A stretch of DNA of 52,754 nt from Alphaproteobacteria bacterium (GCA_037146715.1 JBAWWO010000008.1:1-52754); one strand, 5' to 3'. Shown: positions 27,542 through 38,140, counted from the stretch's first letter. Program-made: numbers and translations. The notes: a model not told the origin generated them from the letters alone.

Positions 27542-30500
27542 TTACGCAATTTCTTCTTCGCAAAGTTCCATATTCAACCCCAGCGATTTGACTTCTTTAA
27601 TCAAAACGTTGAAGGATTCTGGAATACCTGATTCAAAGGTATTGTCTCCACGAATGATGGATTCATAAGCCTTCGTACGGCCAGCCACATCGTCAGACTT
27701 CACAGTCAGCATTTCTTGCAGAGTATAGGCAGCACCATAGGCTTGTAGAGCCCAGACTTCCATTTCTCCGAAACGTTGACCACCAAATTGAGCCTTTCCG
27801 CCCAAAGGTTGCTGAGTTACCAAGCTGTACGGCCCGATGGAACGCGCGTGAATCTTGTCATCCACCAAGTGATCCAGTTTCAACATATACATGTACCCAA
27901 CGGTGATCTTACGATCAAACTTCTCACCCGTTTGTCCATCATATAATTGAACCTGGCCTGATGTATGCAAGCCTGCTTGTTCCAACTGTTCTGCCACATC
28001 CTGAACAGTTGCCCCGTCAAACACAGGGGTTGCCATGGGAACACCCACGCCAATTTCTGACGCAAGAGCAAACAACTGGTCATCAGATAAGTCCTTCACA
28101 ACAACCTTCGATTCATCATCTTGGTAAATGGCATTCAGAGTTTTTCTGATATCGCCCTTTTTAGAGTCCCCTTGACGAATGCTTTCAACCATTTCGTTAA
28201 CCTGACGCCCTAAACCAGCAGCAGCCCAACCCAAATGGGTTTCTAGAATTTGTCCTACGTTCATACGAGACGGAATACCCAAAGGATTCAGCACGATATC
28301 AATAGGCGTACCATCTTCCAGGTACGGCATATCTTCAATAGGCGTAATGCACGAGATCACACCCTTGTTTCCATGACGTCCGGCCATTTTATCGCCCGGT
28401 TGCAGCTTTCTTTTCACAGCAACGAATACCTTGACTGTCTTCAAAACGCCGGGCAACATTTCGTCGCCGCGCCTGATTTTTTCAGCCTTGTTTTCAAAGC
28501 GATCATTGATTGATTTCATAGCTGCGTCAAATTGACGGCTGATAGACTCAATTGTTTCCATCAAATCTTCATCAGCAATCACGAAATGGCGCCATTGGCC
28601 CTTTGTAAACTCAGCGAGATGTTCTGCTGTAATTTTTGCACCAATTTTTGTGCCTTTTGGCCCCTTTACAACCTTTTGGTCAATCAAAAGCTCCTTAAGT
28701 CTATTATAGAAACTGCGTTCCAAAATAGATTTTTCAGAATCTCTGTCCTTGGCCAAACGATTGATTTCGGCATTTTCAATGGCCAAAGAACGTTCGTCTT
28801 TTTCAATACCACGACGAGAGAAAACTCGTACGTCCACAATGGTCCCTTGAACCCCTGGAGGAAGTCTTAAAGAACTATCCCGAACATCAGAAGCTTTTTC
28901 ACCAAAAATCGCCCTTAGAAGTTTTTCTTCTGGTGTTGAAGGCGTTTCACCCTTAGGTGTTACCTTTCCAACAAGAATATCACCTGGGTTAACTTCAGCA
29001 CCTACGTACACGATACCTGTTTCGTCCAAATGACGCAGAGATTCTTCCCCAAGATTTGGAATGTCCCGCGTGATTTCTTCAGCGCCAAGCTTCGTATCAC
29101 GAGCCATCACTTCAAATTCCTCAATGTGAATAGATGTGAACACGTCATCCTGAACAATACGCTCAGAGATCATGATGGAGTCTTCAAAAGTCAAACCGTT
29201 CCAAGACATGAAGGCAACCAAAATGTTGCGCCCCAAAGCCAATTCTCCCTTGTCGGTAGAAGGCCCATCAGCGATCACGTCACCTGCTTGAACCAAATCT
29301 CCAACACGAACGAGCGGCCTTTGGTTGATACAAGTGTTTTGGTTAGATCTTTGGAATTTTTGCAAAGTGTAAATATCTACGCCGCTTTCTTTAATAGCTG
29401 CAGGATCCGTCACCTTTACCACAATACGTTGGGCGTCCACCTGATCAACAACCCCCGTTCTTTGGGCCACAACCACAACGCCTGAGTCCTTAGCAACGTT
29501 TGTTTCCATACCTGTTCCGATAAGAGGCGCCTCTGTCCTTAACAAAGGAACCGCTTGTCGTTGCATGTTTGATCCCATCAAAGCACGGTTCGCGTCATCA
29601 TTTTCCAAGAAAGGAATCAAGGAAGCAGCAACGGAAACTAACTGCTTAGGTGATACGTCAATGTAATCAACGCTTTGGGAAGGGGCGGTAATAAACTCAC
29701 CCTTTGAACGACAGCTTACGAATTCATGAATAAATTCACCGTTTCTATCCAAATCTGTATCCGCTTGAGCAATTGTGTAGCGCCCTTCGTCGATAGCAGA
29801 AAGATAGAAAATCTCATCCGTTACCTTACCTTTAACAACTTTGCGATATGGCGTTTCAATGAAACCATACTTATTAATGCGCGCATAAGTCGCAAGTGAG
29901 TTAATCAACCCAATATTTTGACCTTCTGGCGTTTCAATTGGACAAATCCGCCCATAATGGGTTGGATGCACATCACGCACTTCAAAAGTTGCACGATCAC
30001 GGCTCAAACCGCCTGGCCCCAAGGCAGACAAACGACGCTTGTGCGTAATTTCTGAAAGGGGGTTTGTTTGATCCATAAACTGAGACAGCTGAGAAGACAT
30101 AAAGAATTCCCGAACAGTCACAGAAGCAGGCTTTGAGTTGATCAAGTCATGAGGCATGACAGAGTCTATTTCAACAGCACTCATACGCTCCCGAACGGAC
30201 CGTTCCATACGCAACAAGCCCAACCGATATTGATTTTCCAAAAGCTCCCCAACGGAACGAACACGCCGGTTACCCAAATGGTCAATATCGTCAATCTCGC
30301 CACGCCCATCTTTCAAGTCCACCAAAATGCGAACCATCTGAAAAATGTCTTCTTTTTGCAAAACGCGAGGATTTTCATCCACAGCAAACCCTAGTCGTGC
30401 ATTCATTTTGACACGACCAACAGCCGATAAATCGTACTTGTCTGCATCAAAGAATAGGCCTTTGAACAACGCATCAGCCCCTTCAAGGGTTGGCGGTTCA

Positions 30501-31711
30501 CCGGGGCGCAAAATTCTGTAAATATCAACCAACGCTTCAGAACGACTTTTGTTTTTATCTGCGGCCAGGGTATTGCGAATATAAGGCCCAACATTAACAT
30601 GATCAATCAATAGAGTCGGAATAGATTTAATAGAAAGTTTATCAATTTTGTTATAGATGGCAAGGGTGATTTCATCCCCTGCTTCCAACAAAACTTCGCC
30701 CGTTTCTGGGTCAATAATATTGCTGGCCACATAGCGCCCTACCAAATAGTCCGCATCCATGGCAATTTCTCTGTCGCCCTTTTCTTCTAAAAGCTTCAGC
30801 TGACGAGGCGTCATTTTGGTCCCTTCGGCCAAAATCACTTCCCCAGTTTTTGCATCCAACAAATCTTTTGTAATACGCAATCCCTTCAAAAGTCGTAAGT
30901 TCAAAGGAACTTTCCATTCTTTTTTATGGCGAGAATAAGTTACAATTTCATAAAAGCTTGAAAGAATTTCTTCTCGAGACATTCCGTGAACTTCATTCAA
31001 CGGTAGGTTTTCACCCTTGGCCTCAGCCGCTTTTCTGTTTTGTTCAGTAACTTTACTGTCTAATGCCATCAACAAGGTTGTAGCTAGCATTTTACGTCTG
31101 CGATCAATACGCACGTACAAAAGGTCCTTGGAATCAAATTCGATATCCATCCAAGATCCGCGATAAGGAATTACCCGCGCCGCAAACAAAAGTTTGCCAG
31201 AAACATGGCCCTTGCCTTCATCATGATCAAAGAACACACCGGGAGACCGATGCATCTGAGAAACAATAACACGCTCAGTACCGTTAATGATGAAAGTACC
31301 ATCCTCTGTCATCAAAGGCATTTCACCCATGTAGACATCTTGTTCTTTAATGTCACGAATAGATTTAGCGCCTGTTTCGTCGTCTAAATCCCACACAACC
31401 AAACGAAGAGTCACCCGCAAAGGAACCGCATAGGTCAGTCCCCGTTGACGACATTCATCAATATCATATTTAGGAGCATCAAAATCATACTTTACGTATT
31501 CTAATTCACAACGTCCGGCGAAGTCCTTAATTGGAAATACAGACTTAAAAACACCCTGAAGGCCAGAATCTGTCCTTTGTGCATGGGGCACATCAAACTG
31601 CAAAAACCCTTCGTAGGATTTCTTTTGAACTTCAATTAGATTTGGTATGGGAGCAACTTCAGTTATTTTACCAAAACTTTTACGGATACGTCGTACAGCA
31701 GATTTAGTCAT
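27542..31711 (-). CDS. rpoB: RNA polymerase subunit beta
   Basis: The 1389-residue subunit forms with beta-prime the active-site cleft. The rifampicin-binding region reads [13 protein letters not shown] and [12 protein letters not shown], keeping the residues equal to E. coli D516, H526 and S531; T at the N518 position is common in alphaproteobacteria. [27 protein letters not shown] and the C-terminal [22 protein letters not shown] are also present. rpoB and rpoC are separate genes, not fused. A hairpin lies in the 148-base gap to rplL. Confidence 0.99.
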   Translation of the reverse strand: MTKSAVRRIRKSFGKITEVAPIPNLIEVQKKSYEGFLQFDVPHAQRTDSGLQGVFKSVFPIKDFAGRCELEYVKYDFDAPKYDIDECRQRGLTYAVPLRVTLRLVVWDLDDETGAKSIRDIKEQDVYMGEMPLMTEDGTFIINGTERVIVSQMHRSPGVFFDHDEGKGHVSGKLLFAARVIPYRGSWMDIEFDSKDLLYVRIDRRRKMLATTLLMALDSKVTEQNRKAAEAKGENLPLNEVHGMSREEILSSFYEIVTYSRHKKEWKVPLNLRLLKGLRITKDLLDAKTGEVILAEGTKMTPRQLKLLEEKGDREIAMDADYLVGRYVASNIIDPETGEVLLEAGDEITLAIYNKIDKLSIKSIPTLLIDHVNVGPYIRNTLAADKNKSRSEALVDIYRILRPGEPPTLEGADALFKGLFFDADKYDLSAVGRVKMNARLGFAVDENPRVLQKEDIFQMVRILVDLKDGRGEIDDIDHLGNRRVRSVGELLENQYRLGLLRMERSVRERMSAVEIDSVMPHDLINSKPASVTVREFFMSSQLSQFMDQTNPLSEITHKRRLSALGPGGLSRDRATFEVRDVHPTHYGRICPIETPEGQNIGLINSLATYARINKYGFIETPYRKVVKGKVTDEIFYLSAIDEGRYTIAQADTDLDRNGEFIHEFVSCRSKGEFITAPSQSVDYIDVSPKQLVSVAASLIPFLENDDANRALMGSNMQRQAVPLLRTEAPLIGTGMETNVAKDSGVVVVAQRTGVVDQVDAQRIVVKVTDPAAIKESGVDIYTLQKFQRSNQNTCINQRPLVRVGDLVQAGDVIADGPSTDKGELALGRNILVAFMSWNGLTFEDSIMISERIVQDDVFTSIHIEEFEVMARDTKLGAEEITRDIPNLGEESLRHLDETGIVYVGAEVNPGDILVGKVTPKGETPSTPEEKLLRAIFGEKASDVRDSSLRLPPGVQGTIVDVRVFSRRGIEKDERSLAIENAEINRLAKDRDSEKSILERSFYNRLKELLIDQKVVKGPKGTKIGAKITAEHLAEFTKGQWRHFVIADEDLMETIESISRQFDAAMKSINDRFENKAEKIRRGDEMLPGVLKTVKVFVAVKRKLQPGDKMAGRHGNKGVISCITPIEDMPYLEDGTPIDIVLNPLGIPSRMNVGQILETHLGWAAAGLGRQVNEMVESIRQGDSKKGDIRKTLNAIYQDDESKVVVKDLSDDQLFALASEIGVGVPMATPVFDGATVQDVAEQLEQAGLHTSGQVQLYDGQTGEKFDRKITVGYMYMLKLDHLVDDKIHARSIGPYSLVTQQPLGGKAQFGGQRFGEMEVWALQAYGAAYTLQEMLTVKSDDVAGRTKAYESIIRGDNTFESGIPESFNVLIKEVKSLGLNMELCEEEIA

Positions 31712-31769
31712 TACCTATGCCTCTTTTGAATAATATATAAAGGGTACATTGCCCCCAAAATTAAAGATG

Positions 31770-31805
31770 CGAAAAAGCACGCCAAATTCATGACGCGCTT
31801 TTTCG
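31770..31805 (-). other. rplL-rpoB intercistronic hairpin
   Basis: CGAAAAAGC (31770-31778) and GCTTTTTCG (31797-31805) form a perfect 9-bp stem with an 18-base loop. It sits where E. coli has its partial terminator and RNase III processing site between rplL and rpoB. No T-run follows the stem, so processing or partial attenuation is more likely than full termination. Confidence 0.6.
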
Positions 31806-31859
31806 ATATTTATGCCTTGTACAGCAAATTACTGACACACACAAGAAAAAAATACAATT

Positions 31860-32231
31860 TTATGCCAACTCAACAGTTGCGCCGGCATCCTCTAGCATTT
31901 TCTTGAATTTTCCAGCATCTTCCTTAGACACACCTTCTTTTACGTTAGCTGGTGCAGCTTCAACAAGATCCTTGGCTTCTTTTAAGCCCAAAGCTGTAAT
32001 TGTGCGAACTTCTTTAATCACGTTGATCTTGTTAGGACCAGCCGCTTTCAAAACAACAGTGAATTCTGTCTTTTCAGCAGGAGCTTCAGCAGCAGCGCCG
32101 CCAGCAGCTGCAGCTACAGCAACGGGAGCCGCCGCAGACACACCCCACTTCTCTTCTAAAAGCTTCACAAGTTCTGCAGCTTCTAAAACAGACAATTTTG
32201 ATAAAGATTCAACAATAGTATTTAATGACAT
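31860..32231 (-). CDS. rplL: 50S ribosomal protein L7/L12
   Basis: The 123-residue stalk protein recruits translation GTPases. It has the N-terminal dimerisation helix region ([20 protein letters not shown]), an Ala-rich hinge (about 35-55), and the conserved C-terminal domain with [30 protein letters not shown] and [15 protein letters not shown]. It lies 17 bases after rplJ in the same operon. Confidence 0.98.
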   Translation of the reverse strand: MSLNTIVESLSKLSVLEAAELVKLLEEKWGVSAAAPVAVAAAAGGAAAEAPAEKTEFTVVLKAAGPNKINVIKEVRTITALGLKEAKDLVEAAPANVKEGVSKEDAGKFKKMLEDAGATVELA

Positions 32232-32248
32232 TTTCTATTCTCCTGTGG

Positions 32249-32755
32249 TTATTGTTTACTGTAAGACGCAATGACTCGCGCAACTTGTGAACCTGGTTCT
32301 TTAATAGTACAAGCCAACTTCGTTGCAGGAGCCATAATGACACCTAAAATTTTAGCGCGCAACTCAGCCAAAGATGGCAATTTAGCCAAAGCTTTGATTG
32401 AATGTGCGTCCAAAAACTTGCCTTCCAACATGCCTGCGATAATAATAAGTTTATCATTATTTTCAGCATATTTGACGGCAACTCTTGCGGCATCAACGGG
32501 GCTTTTGGAAAACGCTAAAGCTGTAGGGCCTTTTAAATAAGCACCTACAGAATCCAAACCCACGTCCTTAACGGCGATCCGCGCTAAACTGTTTTTAACA
32601 ACACGAAAAGACGCATCCGCTTCCCGCATTTTAATCCGAAGATCAGTCGATTCTTCAACGGTAAGACCAGACTGTTGAGTTACGACCACCAGAGTGGCTG
32701 CCTTCAACTGGTCACTTAAAGAACCAACAAATTCGGTTTTTTCTGTACGATTCAT
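32249..32755 (-). CDS. rplJ: 50S ribosomal protein L10
   Basis: The 168-residue protein anchors L7/L12 to the ribosome. MNRTEKTEFVGSLSDQLKAA, VVVTQQSGLTVEES, FRVVKNSLARIAV and GPTALAFS match the family. The ATG at 32755 is preferred over the TTG one codon earlier because GAGGA lies at proper distance. L10, with L7/L12, usually represses its own operon by binding the leader RNA; that leader is visible upstream. Here rplJ is the first gene: rplK and rplA are not adjacent. Confidence 0.97.
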   Translation of the reverse strand: MNRTEKTEFVGSLSDQLKAATLVVVTQQSGLTVEESTDLRIKMREADASFRVVKNSLARIAVKDVGLDSVGAYLKGPTALAFSKSPVDAARVAVKYAENNDKLIIIAGMLEGKFLDAHSIKALAKLPSLAELRAKILGVIMAPATKLACTIKEPGSQVARVIASYSKQ

Positions 32756-32824
32756 CAATCATCCTCATTGCAATTGCAACATAAGACGCCAAAAATAACA
32801 GGAGGAATATAAGGTGAAACACCC

Positions 32825-32908
32825 AAAGAATTTCCTGTCTATTGCAGGCTTTTCGCCATTAAGCGCCCGAAAGCGCACCTGCAGTCTTTGACATCACTAG
32901 CCGTGCTA
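32825..32908 (-). promoter_or_regulatory. Ribosomal L10 leader RNA
   Basis: On the minus strand the leader contains AGACTGCAGGTGCGC, then CTTAATGGCG and GCCTGCAATAGACAGG: the GCAGG/CCTGC pairing and the CTTAAT element are typical of alphaproteobacterial L10 leaders. It lies between the promoter and rplJ, as expected for autogenous control by the L10-L7/L12 complex. Ends are approximate. Confidence 0.75.
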
Positions 32909-32916
32909 GTTAGGAC

Positions 32917-32945
32917 GTTATATAAAACCTTTTTCCGAAAGGCAA
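32917..32945 (-). promoter_or_regulatory. Promoter of rplJL-rpoBC
   Basis: On the minus strand TTGCCT (32945-32940), a 17-base spacer and TATAAC (32922-32917). The start would be near 32910, at the beginning of the L10 leader. Confidence 0.75.
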
Positions 32946-32958
32946 GCTTTTTTTTAAC

Positions 32959-32993
32959 AATATATAAGATCATATCATATGAGCTTATATATT
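32959..32993. repeat. 35-bp near-perfect palindrome upstream of the rplJ promoter
   Basis: AATATATAAGATCATAT (32959-32975) and ATATGAGCTTATATATT (32977-32993) are inverted copies with one mismatch around a single central base. It lies 13 bases upstream of the rplJ -35 box and 21 bases past the stop of the beta-lactamase-like gene. It has no adjacent T-run in the direction of that gene, so it is not a standard terminator. Confidence 0.85.
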
Positions 32994-33014
32994 TTCAAAT
33001 TCTTGAAAACAATC

Positions 33015-34541
33015 TTATCTCTGCACGTCGACAGAAAAGCTTTGAATCAACGCCCCTCTATCAGGCGCCAGAGTGAAATTGATTTTTAAAGACCCTTTTC
33101 GCCCCTTGACCACAAAATATCCCCGCAACTGATTTTGGGGGACTATTTCCCCCTCGTCTGTAATTTTCCCAATCTTGGCAAATAGCTCTTGGGTCTTTTT
33201 GCGCAGATCCTCCAGGTTGTTGTCTAGAAAAAAATTAGAAGCAAAAACTCCGCTTGTAACGGCCCCATCCCAATCGGGGAGCAAGTCCAAAAGTTGCTTT
33301 TGACGTTCTAACAAAACAGAGGAAACGGGTAACATTCTTGGCTCTAATTTCGCCTGCTTAATAATCATATGCAACGCCTGCATATTCATATCAAAAGCGG
33401 GAACATAGGTTGAATTCCCAAGAAACGCAACAGCCAAACCCTGATGGGGCAGCATAAGCCAATTACATCCAAATCCTGGCAATCCGCCACTGTGATAAAC
33501 ATAAACCCTGCCCTCAGTGTCTTTACCCCAGAACAGTCCATAACCATATCCACTCACAAACTCAAGGGCATCCCCTTCCAAGAATTTGTACTTGCCGCTG
33601 AAATCCCCAATAATCCGGGGTTCATGCATAGACCGAACCGTGCCGCGACTAACAGGTCCTTGATCCCCATCATCTCGTGCCGGCCATGCATTCTGATGAA
33701 AGCCCACATATTTACTCAGATCCTCAATAGACGCAAGCATACCCCCCATAGAAGCAAAAGCTCCATCATGCAACAGCCCCTCTTCTTGCCAGTTACCATC
33801 AGCCCACTTATATCCATGGGCCAAGTTCTCTGAAGGCACATTCGTATATTCCCAGGCGGCCTGTTGCATATCTAGGGGCCGAAAAATAGTCTTAGCAATA
33901 TAGTCCTGACACGACATGCCAGAAATCTTGCCGATAATATAGCCTAGAATACCATAACCAAGATTTGAATACTCATAGGCCGCGCCCGTAACCGTGGAAA
34001 AATTAATGCCCTGTTTGATCATGGCGATCAGTTCATCTGATGTGATATGCAGTTTGCGGTCCCCCCAGGCATTATCTTCTGGAAACCCTGCCCCATGCAC
34101 CATCAAATCACGAATAGTGATTTCCGCAGCGTCTTGCGTTAATTTCTGACCTTTTATTTCTGGCAAATACAGATGAACCGGGTCGTCCATATTTAGCTTG
34201 CCCTGCTCTTTTAACTGTAAAATAGCCATAGCTGTAAAGCTTTTGGTAATTGAAGCAACCCGAAAAACGGTTTGAGACGTGACAGAAGTTTTTTGTTCTA
34301 AGTTTGCGTACCCCCCACAGTGGGTATGCACTAGTTTGCCGTCTAACAGGATGGCATAGGAATGGCCAACAACATGATATTTTTTCGCATAATTTTCATA
34401 AAGCCTGTCAATTTTTGGAAAAAGGGTTTGAACCTTTTTCAGTCTATTTTTATCTATAAACTCAGGCTTTTTGTAGGTACTTCTGGTCTCAATTTCCTCA
34501 GAAGCAGACGAAAAAAGTTTTTGCAATATAGTTTTAAACAT
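33015..34541 (-). CDS. Serine beta-lactamase-family hydrolase (class C / PBP-like)
   Basis: The 508-residue protein has the catalytic triad motifs of the family: SITK in VASITKSFTA (about 95), Y-S-N in YEYSNLGYG, and HSGG in YVYHSGGLPGFG. The fold matches AmpC and esterase-type penicillin-binding proteins, with about 120 extra C-terminal residues of unknown role. No signal peptide is apparent (the start is MFKTILQKLFSSASEEI), so it may be cytoplasmic or exported in another way. The substrate could be a D-amino-acid peptide, an ester or a beta-lactam; the sequence cannot decide. GGAGG lies 5 bases before the ATG. Confidence 0.82.
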   Translation of the reverse strand: MFKTILQKLFSSASEEIETRSTYKKPEFIDKNRLKKVQTLFPKIDRLYENYAKKYHVVGHSYAILLDGKLVHTHCGGYANLEQKTSVTSQTVFRVASITKSFTAMAILQLKEQGKLNMDDPVHLYLPEIKGQKLTQDAAEITIRDLMVHGAGFPEDNAWGDRKLHITSDELIAMIKQGINFSTVTGAAYEYSNLGYGILGYIIGKISGMSCQDYIAKTIFRPLDMQQAAWEYTNVPSENLAHGYKWADGNWQEEGLLHDGAFASMGGMLASIEDLSKYVGFHQNAWPARDDGDQGPVSRGTVRSMHEPRIIGDFSGKYKFLEGDALEFVSGYGYGLFWGKDTEGRVYVYHSGGLPGFGCNWLMLPHQGLAVAFLGNSTYVPAFDMNMQALHMIIKQAKLEPRMLPVSSVLLERQKQLLDLLPDWDGAVTSGVFASNFFLDNNLEDLRKKTQELFAKIGKITDEGEIVPQNQLRGYFVVKGRKGSLKINFTLAPDRGALIQSFSVDVQR

Positions 34542-34629
34542 ATAGTCCTCCGTAACAACTATCCACTAACTGCGCACACCCTGTCAATCCGGGCTTGAAA
34601 GTTTTCGCTGAGCATGTCTTAATACGCTC

Positions 34630-35628
34630 ATGAAACCATTCTTTAAGCAAAAACTATTTCGAAAGAACAATAAACTGTCTGCCGTATTTTTCTTTATTGC
34701 CTTTGGGTGCTTATGTGCAGGAACGGGTATTTATTTCTGGATGAATCCTACCCCCACCCCCATCAAAATAATTCCCAAATCTCTGCCTCAATTGAGCGTT
34801 ATAGAGCCAGAAACTCTGCCCCTTGAAAACCCCGAGGAACAGGAGGAAGAAAGTTTGTTGGATCAAATCCAAGATTTCTCGGATCTGACAGAAATTTTCA
34901 AGATTCAAGAAACAATTGAAAAGAGACCCAAAACCCCGAAACCTTTAAGTCCTTCTTGGAAAAAAGCCTGTCAACAATGGCATGCTGTTAAAAAGAAGAA
35001 AAAAATAAGTATTGTGATTCAAAATACAGAAAAAATTTCTGACAAAAGCTGGCACTGGCTTTCAAAAATACAAATTCCACTAACATTTGTAGTTAAAGAC
35101 CCCTCCCCCAAAATCTTAAAGAAAACATCTAAAAAAGAGTGGGAGTTGTTAGGTGTTCTATCTTTAAATAAAAAACTATCTTCTCCAAAGATCAAGGGGT
35201 ATGCAAACACTTTGCGAACCACCTTATGGAAAGACAAAGACACCCTCAACAAGACGTTTAATCGCTTAAGTGCAGAAAACTCTTGCCTGTTGGATAATCT
35301 TCAGGCGCCTCCTATCATCCAAGGAATAGCAAGCATTCATTCCCTACCTTATCTGAAAATTGATAGCTTTTTGCGCTCTTCACGTCAGGCCTCCCAGGCT
35401 TTGCAAAAAATTGAAAAAACCTTCTCAGCCACAGACTTTGTAGTGATTAGCATTAACCCCAATCCTGCGATTCTTAAAAATCTCACCACATGGATTAGCC
35501 GTATAAAAAAGCAGAAAAAGATTGCCTTTGTTCCCATAAGCGTTCTGTTTGCTGGACAAAAAGAATGCATCAAAGGCTCGCTTATTTCACCATCAAAAAT
35601 ATCCCCCTATCAACTTGGCTTTCAGTAG
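34630..35628 (+). CDS. Membrane-anchored, degenerate YibQ-like (divergent polysaccharide deacetylase) protein
   Basis: The 332-residue protein has one N-terminal membrane segment (about 17-38), an acidic Pro/Glu linker and a lysine-rich globular domain. The C-terminal strand order (ISIVIQNT, GIASIHSLPYLKIDSFL, FVVISINPNPAILKNLTTWI, IAFVPISVLFAGQ) resembles the divergent polysaccharide deacetylase family. The usual catalytic HMGS segment is not recognisable, so it may be inactive. A weak -10 box (TTAATA, 34619-34624) ends five bases before the ATG and no Shine-Dalgarno site is visible. It is followed directly by xerD. Confidence 0.5.
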   Translation: MKPFFKQKLFRKNNKLSAVFFFIAFGCLCAGTGIYFWMNPTPTPIKIIPKSLPQLSVIEPETLPLENPEEQEEESLLDQIQDFSDLTEIFKIQETIEKRPKTPKPLSPSWKKACQQWHAVKKKKKISIVIQNTEKISDKSWHWLSKIQIPLTFVVKDPSPKILKKTSKKEWELLGVLSLNKKLSSPKIKGYANTLRTTLWKDKDTLNKTFNRLSAENSCLLDNLQAPPIIQGIASIHSLPYLKIDSFLRSSRQASQALQKIEKTFSATDFVVISINPNPAILKNLTTWISRIKKQKKIAFVPISVLFAGQKECIKGSLISPSKISPYQLGFQ

Positions 35629-35631
35629 ATT

Positions 35632-36546
35632 ATGCCCCCTATCTCTCATATGGAATCTTTTTTGGAAATGCTTTCGGTGGAACGGGGCGCCAGCCCCAAC
35701 ACCCTGGAATCCTATGGGCGAGACCTAAAAGATTGCAGCGCTTTTCTAAAGGCAAAAAATCTATCCCTTGAAACCATCCAAACCCAAGATCTGCGGGATT
35801 ATCTATCCCACCTTTATGATAATTCCTTAAAGGCCTCTAGCGTAGCCCGTCGTTTATCTAGCTTACGACAATTTTTTCGTTTTTTAATCTCTGAACAGAT
35901 TCGAACGGATGATCCAACCTCAACCCTTGATTTGCCCAAATTAGGGCGCCCCTTGCCGAAAATTTTGTCTGAGCAAGATGTTTCAAACCTCCTGAGAACT
36001 GCTTATAAGGATGATTCACCAGAGGGGCTTAGGCTTGCTGCATTTCTTGAGATTTTATACGCCACTGGTTTGCGTGTTTCTGAACTTATTTCTTTAAAAC
36101 ATGATTCTATTTCACAAGATGGGGAAGTGCTGATTGTTATGGGAAAAGGCAGCAAAGAACGCATGGTCCCCCTAAACAAGTATGCCATCACAGCCTTGAA
36201 CACCTATTTGAAAGTGCGTGGAGTATTTCTAAAAACAGGCACCTATTCCAAGTGGCTTTTTCCGTCTTATGGAACATCGGGTCATTTAAGTCGCCAGCGT
36301 CTGGGACAGCTTCTGAAAGAGCTTGCTTCAACCGCTGGGTTAGACCCGACCAAAATTTCGCCCCATGTGGTGCGTCACGCCTTTGCTACTCATCTTTTAA
36401 ATCATGGGGCAGACTTGGTCAGCGTCCAAAACATGCTGGGACACACCGACATTTCAACGACCCAGATTTACACTCATGTGATGAAGGAAAAATTGGAAGA
36501 ATTAGTCCTGAATCACCACCCTTTGGCAAATATGAAGAAGATATAG
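35632..36546 (+). CDS. xerD: Site-specific tyrosine recombinase XerD
   Basis: The 304-residue recombinase acts with XerC at dif to resolve chromosome dimers. The N-terminal SAM-like domain (SFLEMLSVERGASPNTLESY) is followed by the catalytic residues: Arg in ATGLRVSEL, Lys in GKGSKER, H-x-x-R in HVVRHAFATHLL, His in MLGHTDISTTQ and the nucleophile in IYTHV. HLSRQRLGQLLKELA favours XerD. It starts 3 bases after the YibQ-like gene, so it is probably co-transcribed. xerC lies about 7.5 kb further on. Confidence 0.92.
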   Translation: MPPISHMESFLEMLSVERGASPNTLESYGRDLKDCSAFLKAKNLSLETIQTQDLRDYLSHLYDNSLKASSVARRLSSLRQFFRFLISEQIRTDDPTSTLDLPKLGRPLPKILSEQDVSNLLRTAYKDDSPEGLRLAAFLEILYATGLRVSELISLKHDSISQDGEVLIVMGKGSKERMVPLNKYAITALNTYLKVRGVFLKTGTYSKWLFPSYGTSGHLSRQRLGQLLKELASTAGLDPTKISPHVVRHAFATHLLNHGADLVSVQNMLGHTDISTTQIYTHVMKEKLEELVLNHHPLANMKKI

Positions 36547-36600
36547 TCTTTTCATTTCTTTATAACTTGGCTATATTAACTTTGAAATTATCGAGTAATT

Positions 36601-37287
36601 ATGATGAAAATGTTTATTTTACCCATCCATAAAGAGGGTCTTGTTTTTGCAACTTTGTTCGGGCTTGTCAGCGTGTTATTATGGCATCTGACTCCGTTTC
36701 TTGGGGGGATTGGCTTTCTTCTAACGGCCTGGTGTTTGTATTTTTTCCGCAATCCTGACCGGGTGACCCCCCTACGGAATGGCCTGATTATTTCTCCCGC
36801 CGATGGCATGGTGCAAATGATTGCTTCCGTCATTCCGCCAAAAGAAGCAGGCCTAGGCACAAAAAAGCATATGCGCGTCAGCATTTTTATGAATGTTTTT
36901 AATGTTCATATTAATCGTATTCCTGTTGATGGTGTTATTGAAAAAATCCACTACTATAAGGGAAGATTTTTCAATGCTTCATTAGACAAAGCCAGTGAAT
37001 TTAACGAACGCCAGCTGATGGTTGTCACAACAAAAGATGATCACAAAATAGCATTTGTTCAAATTGCTGGGCTTATTGCGCGACGCATTCGTTGTGATGT
37101 TACTGAAAACCAGGAAGTCAAAGCGGGAGAACGATTTGGGCTTATCCGATTCGGTAGCCGGGTTGATGTTTATTTGCCAGATTCTCTTGTTCCCCTTGTA
37201 TGCGTAGGACAGAAAATGGTTGCTGGAGAAACTGTATTAGCTGATATGCTCTCTAAAGAAAAAGAACGCATAGGGGAAATAAGATAA
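36601..37287 (+). CDS. psd: Phosphatidylserine decarboxylase proenzyme
   Basis: The 228-residue membrane enzyme makes phosphatidylethanolamine from phosphatidylserine. It is the short alphaproteobacterial form: two N-terminal hydrophobic segments, FFRNPDR, SPADGMVQ, RVSIFMNVFNVHINR, and the self-cleavage Gly-Ser in LIRFGSRVDVYLP near residue 183, where the pyruvoyl group forms. The stop overlaps the pssA start (TAATG), so the two genes form an operon for successive steps. Confidence 0.96.
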   Translation: MMKMFILPIHKEGLVFATLFGLVSVLLWHLTPFLGGIGFLLTAWCLYFFRNPDRVTPLRNGLIISPADGMVQMIASVIPPKEAGLGTKKHMRVSIFMNVFNVHINRIPVDGVIEKIHYYKGRFFNASLDKASEFNERQLMVVTTKDDHKIAFVQIAGLIARRIRCDVTENQEVKAGERFGLIRFGSRVDVYLPDSLVPLVCVGQKMVAGETVLADMLSKEKERIGEIR

Positions 37288-38066
37288 TGGTCTTTCGTGA
37301 GAAAAAGATAAAAAAACTTTCCACCAAATCCATTCAAAGCAAAACCTTAAAAGCTCTTCCTTTCCATAAATTTATTCCCAATATTTTAACCCTAACTGCA
37401 TTATGCGCGGGGCTCAGTGCTGTTCATTTTGCGCTGAAGGGAAAATGGGAAACATCTTTAGTTTTGATTTTCATTGCCATGGTTTTTGATGGCATGGATG
37501 GTCGTATAGCCAGACTTCTGAACAGCACAAGCAAATTTGGGGCTGAGCTGGATTCTTTAGCTGATTTCTGTAACTTTGGTATTGTTCCTGGTCTTGTGAT
37601 TTACATTCATTCCCTAGAGGGCTTGGGTCGCCTGGGGTGGCCAATCGTTCTTATGTACAGCATATGTATGGTCCTGCGTTTGGCTCGCTTTAACACACTT
37701 ATTGATCAAAGCCCCTCGCCAAAATATTTTTCAGGCGTTCCTGCTCCTTTTGGCGCACTCTTGGCTTTACTGCCCATCATTGTTGAATTTCATGAACCTG
37801 GCTGGGTTCTAAGTCCTGCCCTTTATGGCGTATGGCTTTTGGTGATTTCTAGCCTTCTGGTTAGTCGTATTCCCACGTTTTCCTTCAAACAAGGGCATGT
37901 GCAAAAAAAGTGGATTCTACCCATTTTTATTCTAGTCGCCTTTATTGTCGCAGGGTTAGTGGCCTATCCATGGGCCACCCTATCAATCATTAGCCTCCTT
38001 TACATCCTGTCCATTCCCTTTAGCTATCGATTGAAAAATCAGGAATCTTTGCCAAGTAATAATTAA
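37287..38066 (+). CDS. pssA: CDP-diacylglycerol-serine O-phosphatidyltransferase
   Basis: The 259-residue membrane enzyme makes phosphatidylserine from CDP-diacylglycerol and serine. It carries the CDP-alcohol phosphotransferase motif D-G-x2-D-G-x-A-R-x8-G-x3-D-x3-D (DGMDGRIARLL, then FGAELDSLADF) near residue 70, and about six to eight membrane segments. An N-terminal basic extension of roughly 30 residues precedes the first. It is translationally coupled to psd. Confidence 0.95.
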   Translation: MVFREKKIKKLSTKSIQSKTLKALPFHKFIPNILTLTALCAGLSAVHFALKGKWETSLVLIFIAMVFDGMDGRIARLLNSTSKFGAELDSLADFCNFGIVPGLVIYIHSLEGLGRLGWPIVLMYSICMVLRLARFNTLIDQSPSPKYFSGVPAPFGALLALLPIIVEFHEPGWVLSPALYGVWLLVISSLLVSRIPTFSFKQGHVQKKWILPIFILVAFIVAGLVAYPWATLSIISLLYILSIPFSYRLKNQESLPSNN

Positions 38067-38076
38067 GTTTGCTCTC

Positions 38077-38105
38077 TTGCTATTTTAAAAAACCACGTCC
38101 ATACT
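38077..38105 (+). promoter_or_regulatory. Promoter of the exported protein at 38141
   Basis: TTGCTA (38077-38082), a 17-base spacer and CATACT (38100-38105). GGAGG follows 5 bases before the ATG. Confidence 0.55.
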
Positions 38106-38140
38106 TTTTATAGAAATATAAAAAATAAATGGAGGTTACT

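Noticed and set aside
30090..30130. RpoB Thr at the N518 position as a rifampicin-resistance change
   Set aside because: Thr at this position is common in alphaproteobacteria; D516, H526 and S531 equivalents are unchanged.
32959..32993. Reading the AT-rich palindrome as the terminator of the beta-lactamase-like gene
   Set aside because: No T-run follows it on the minus strand.
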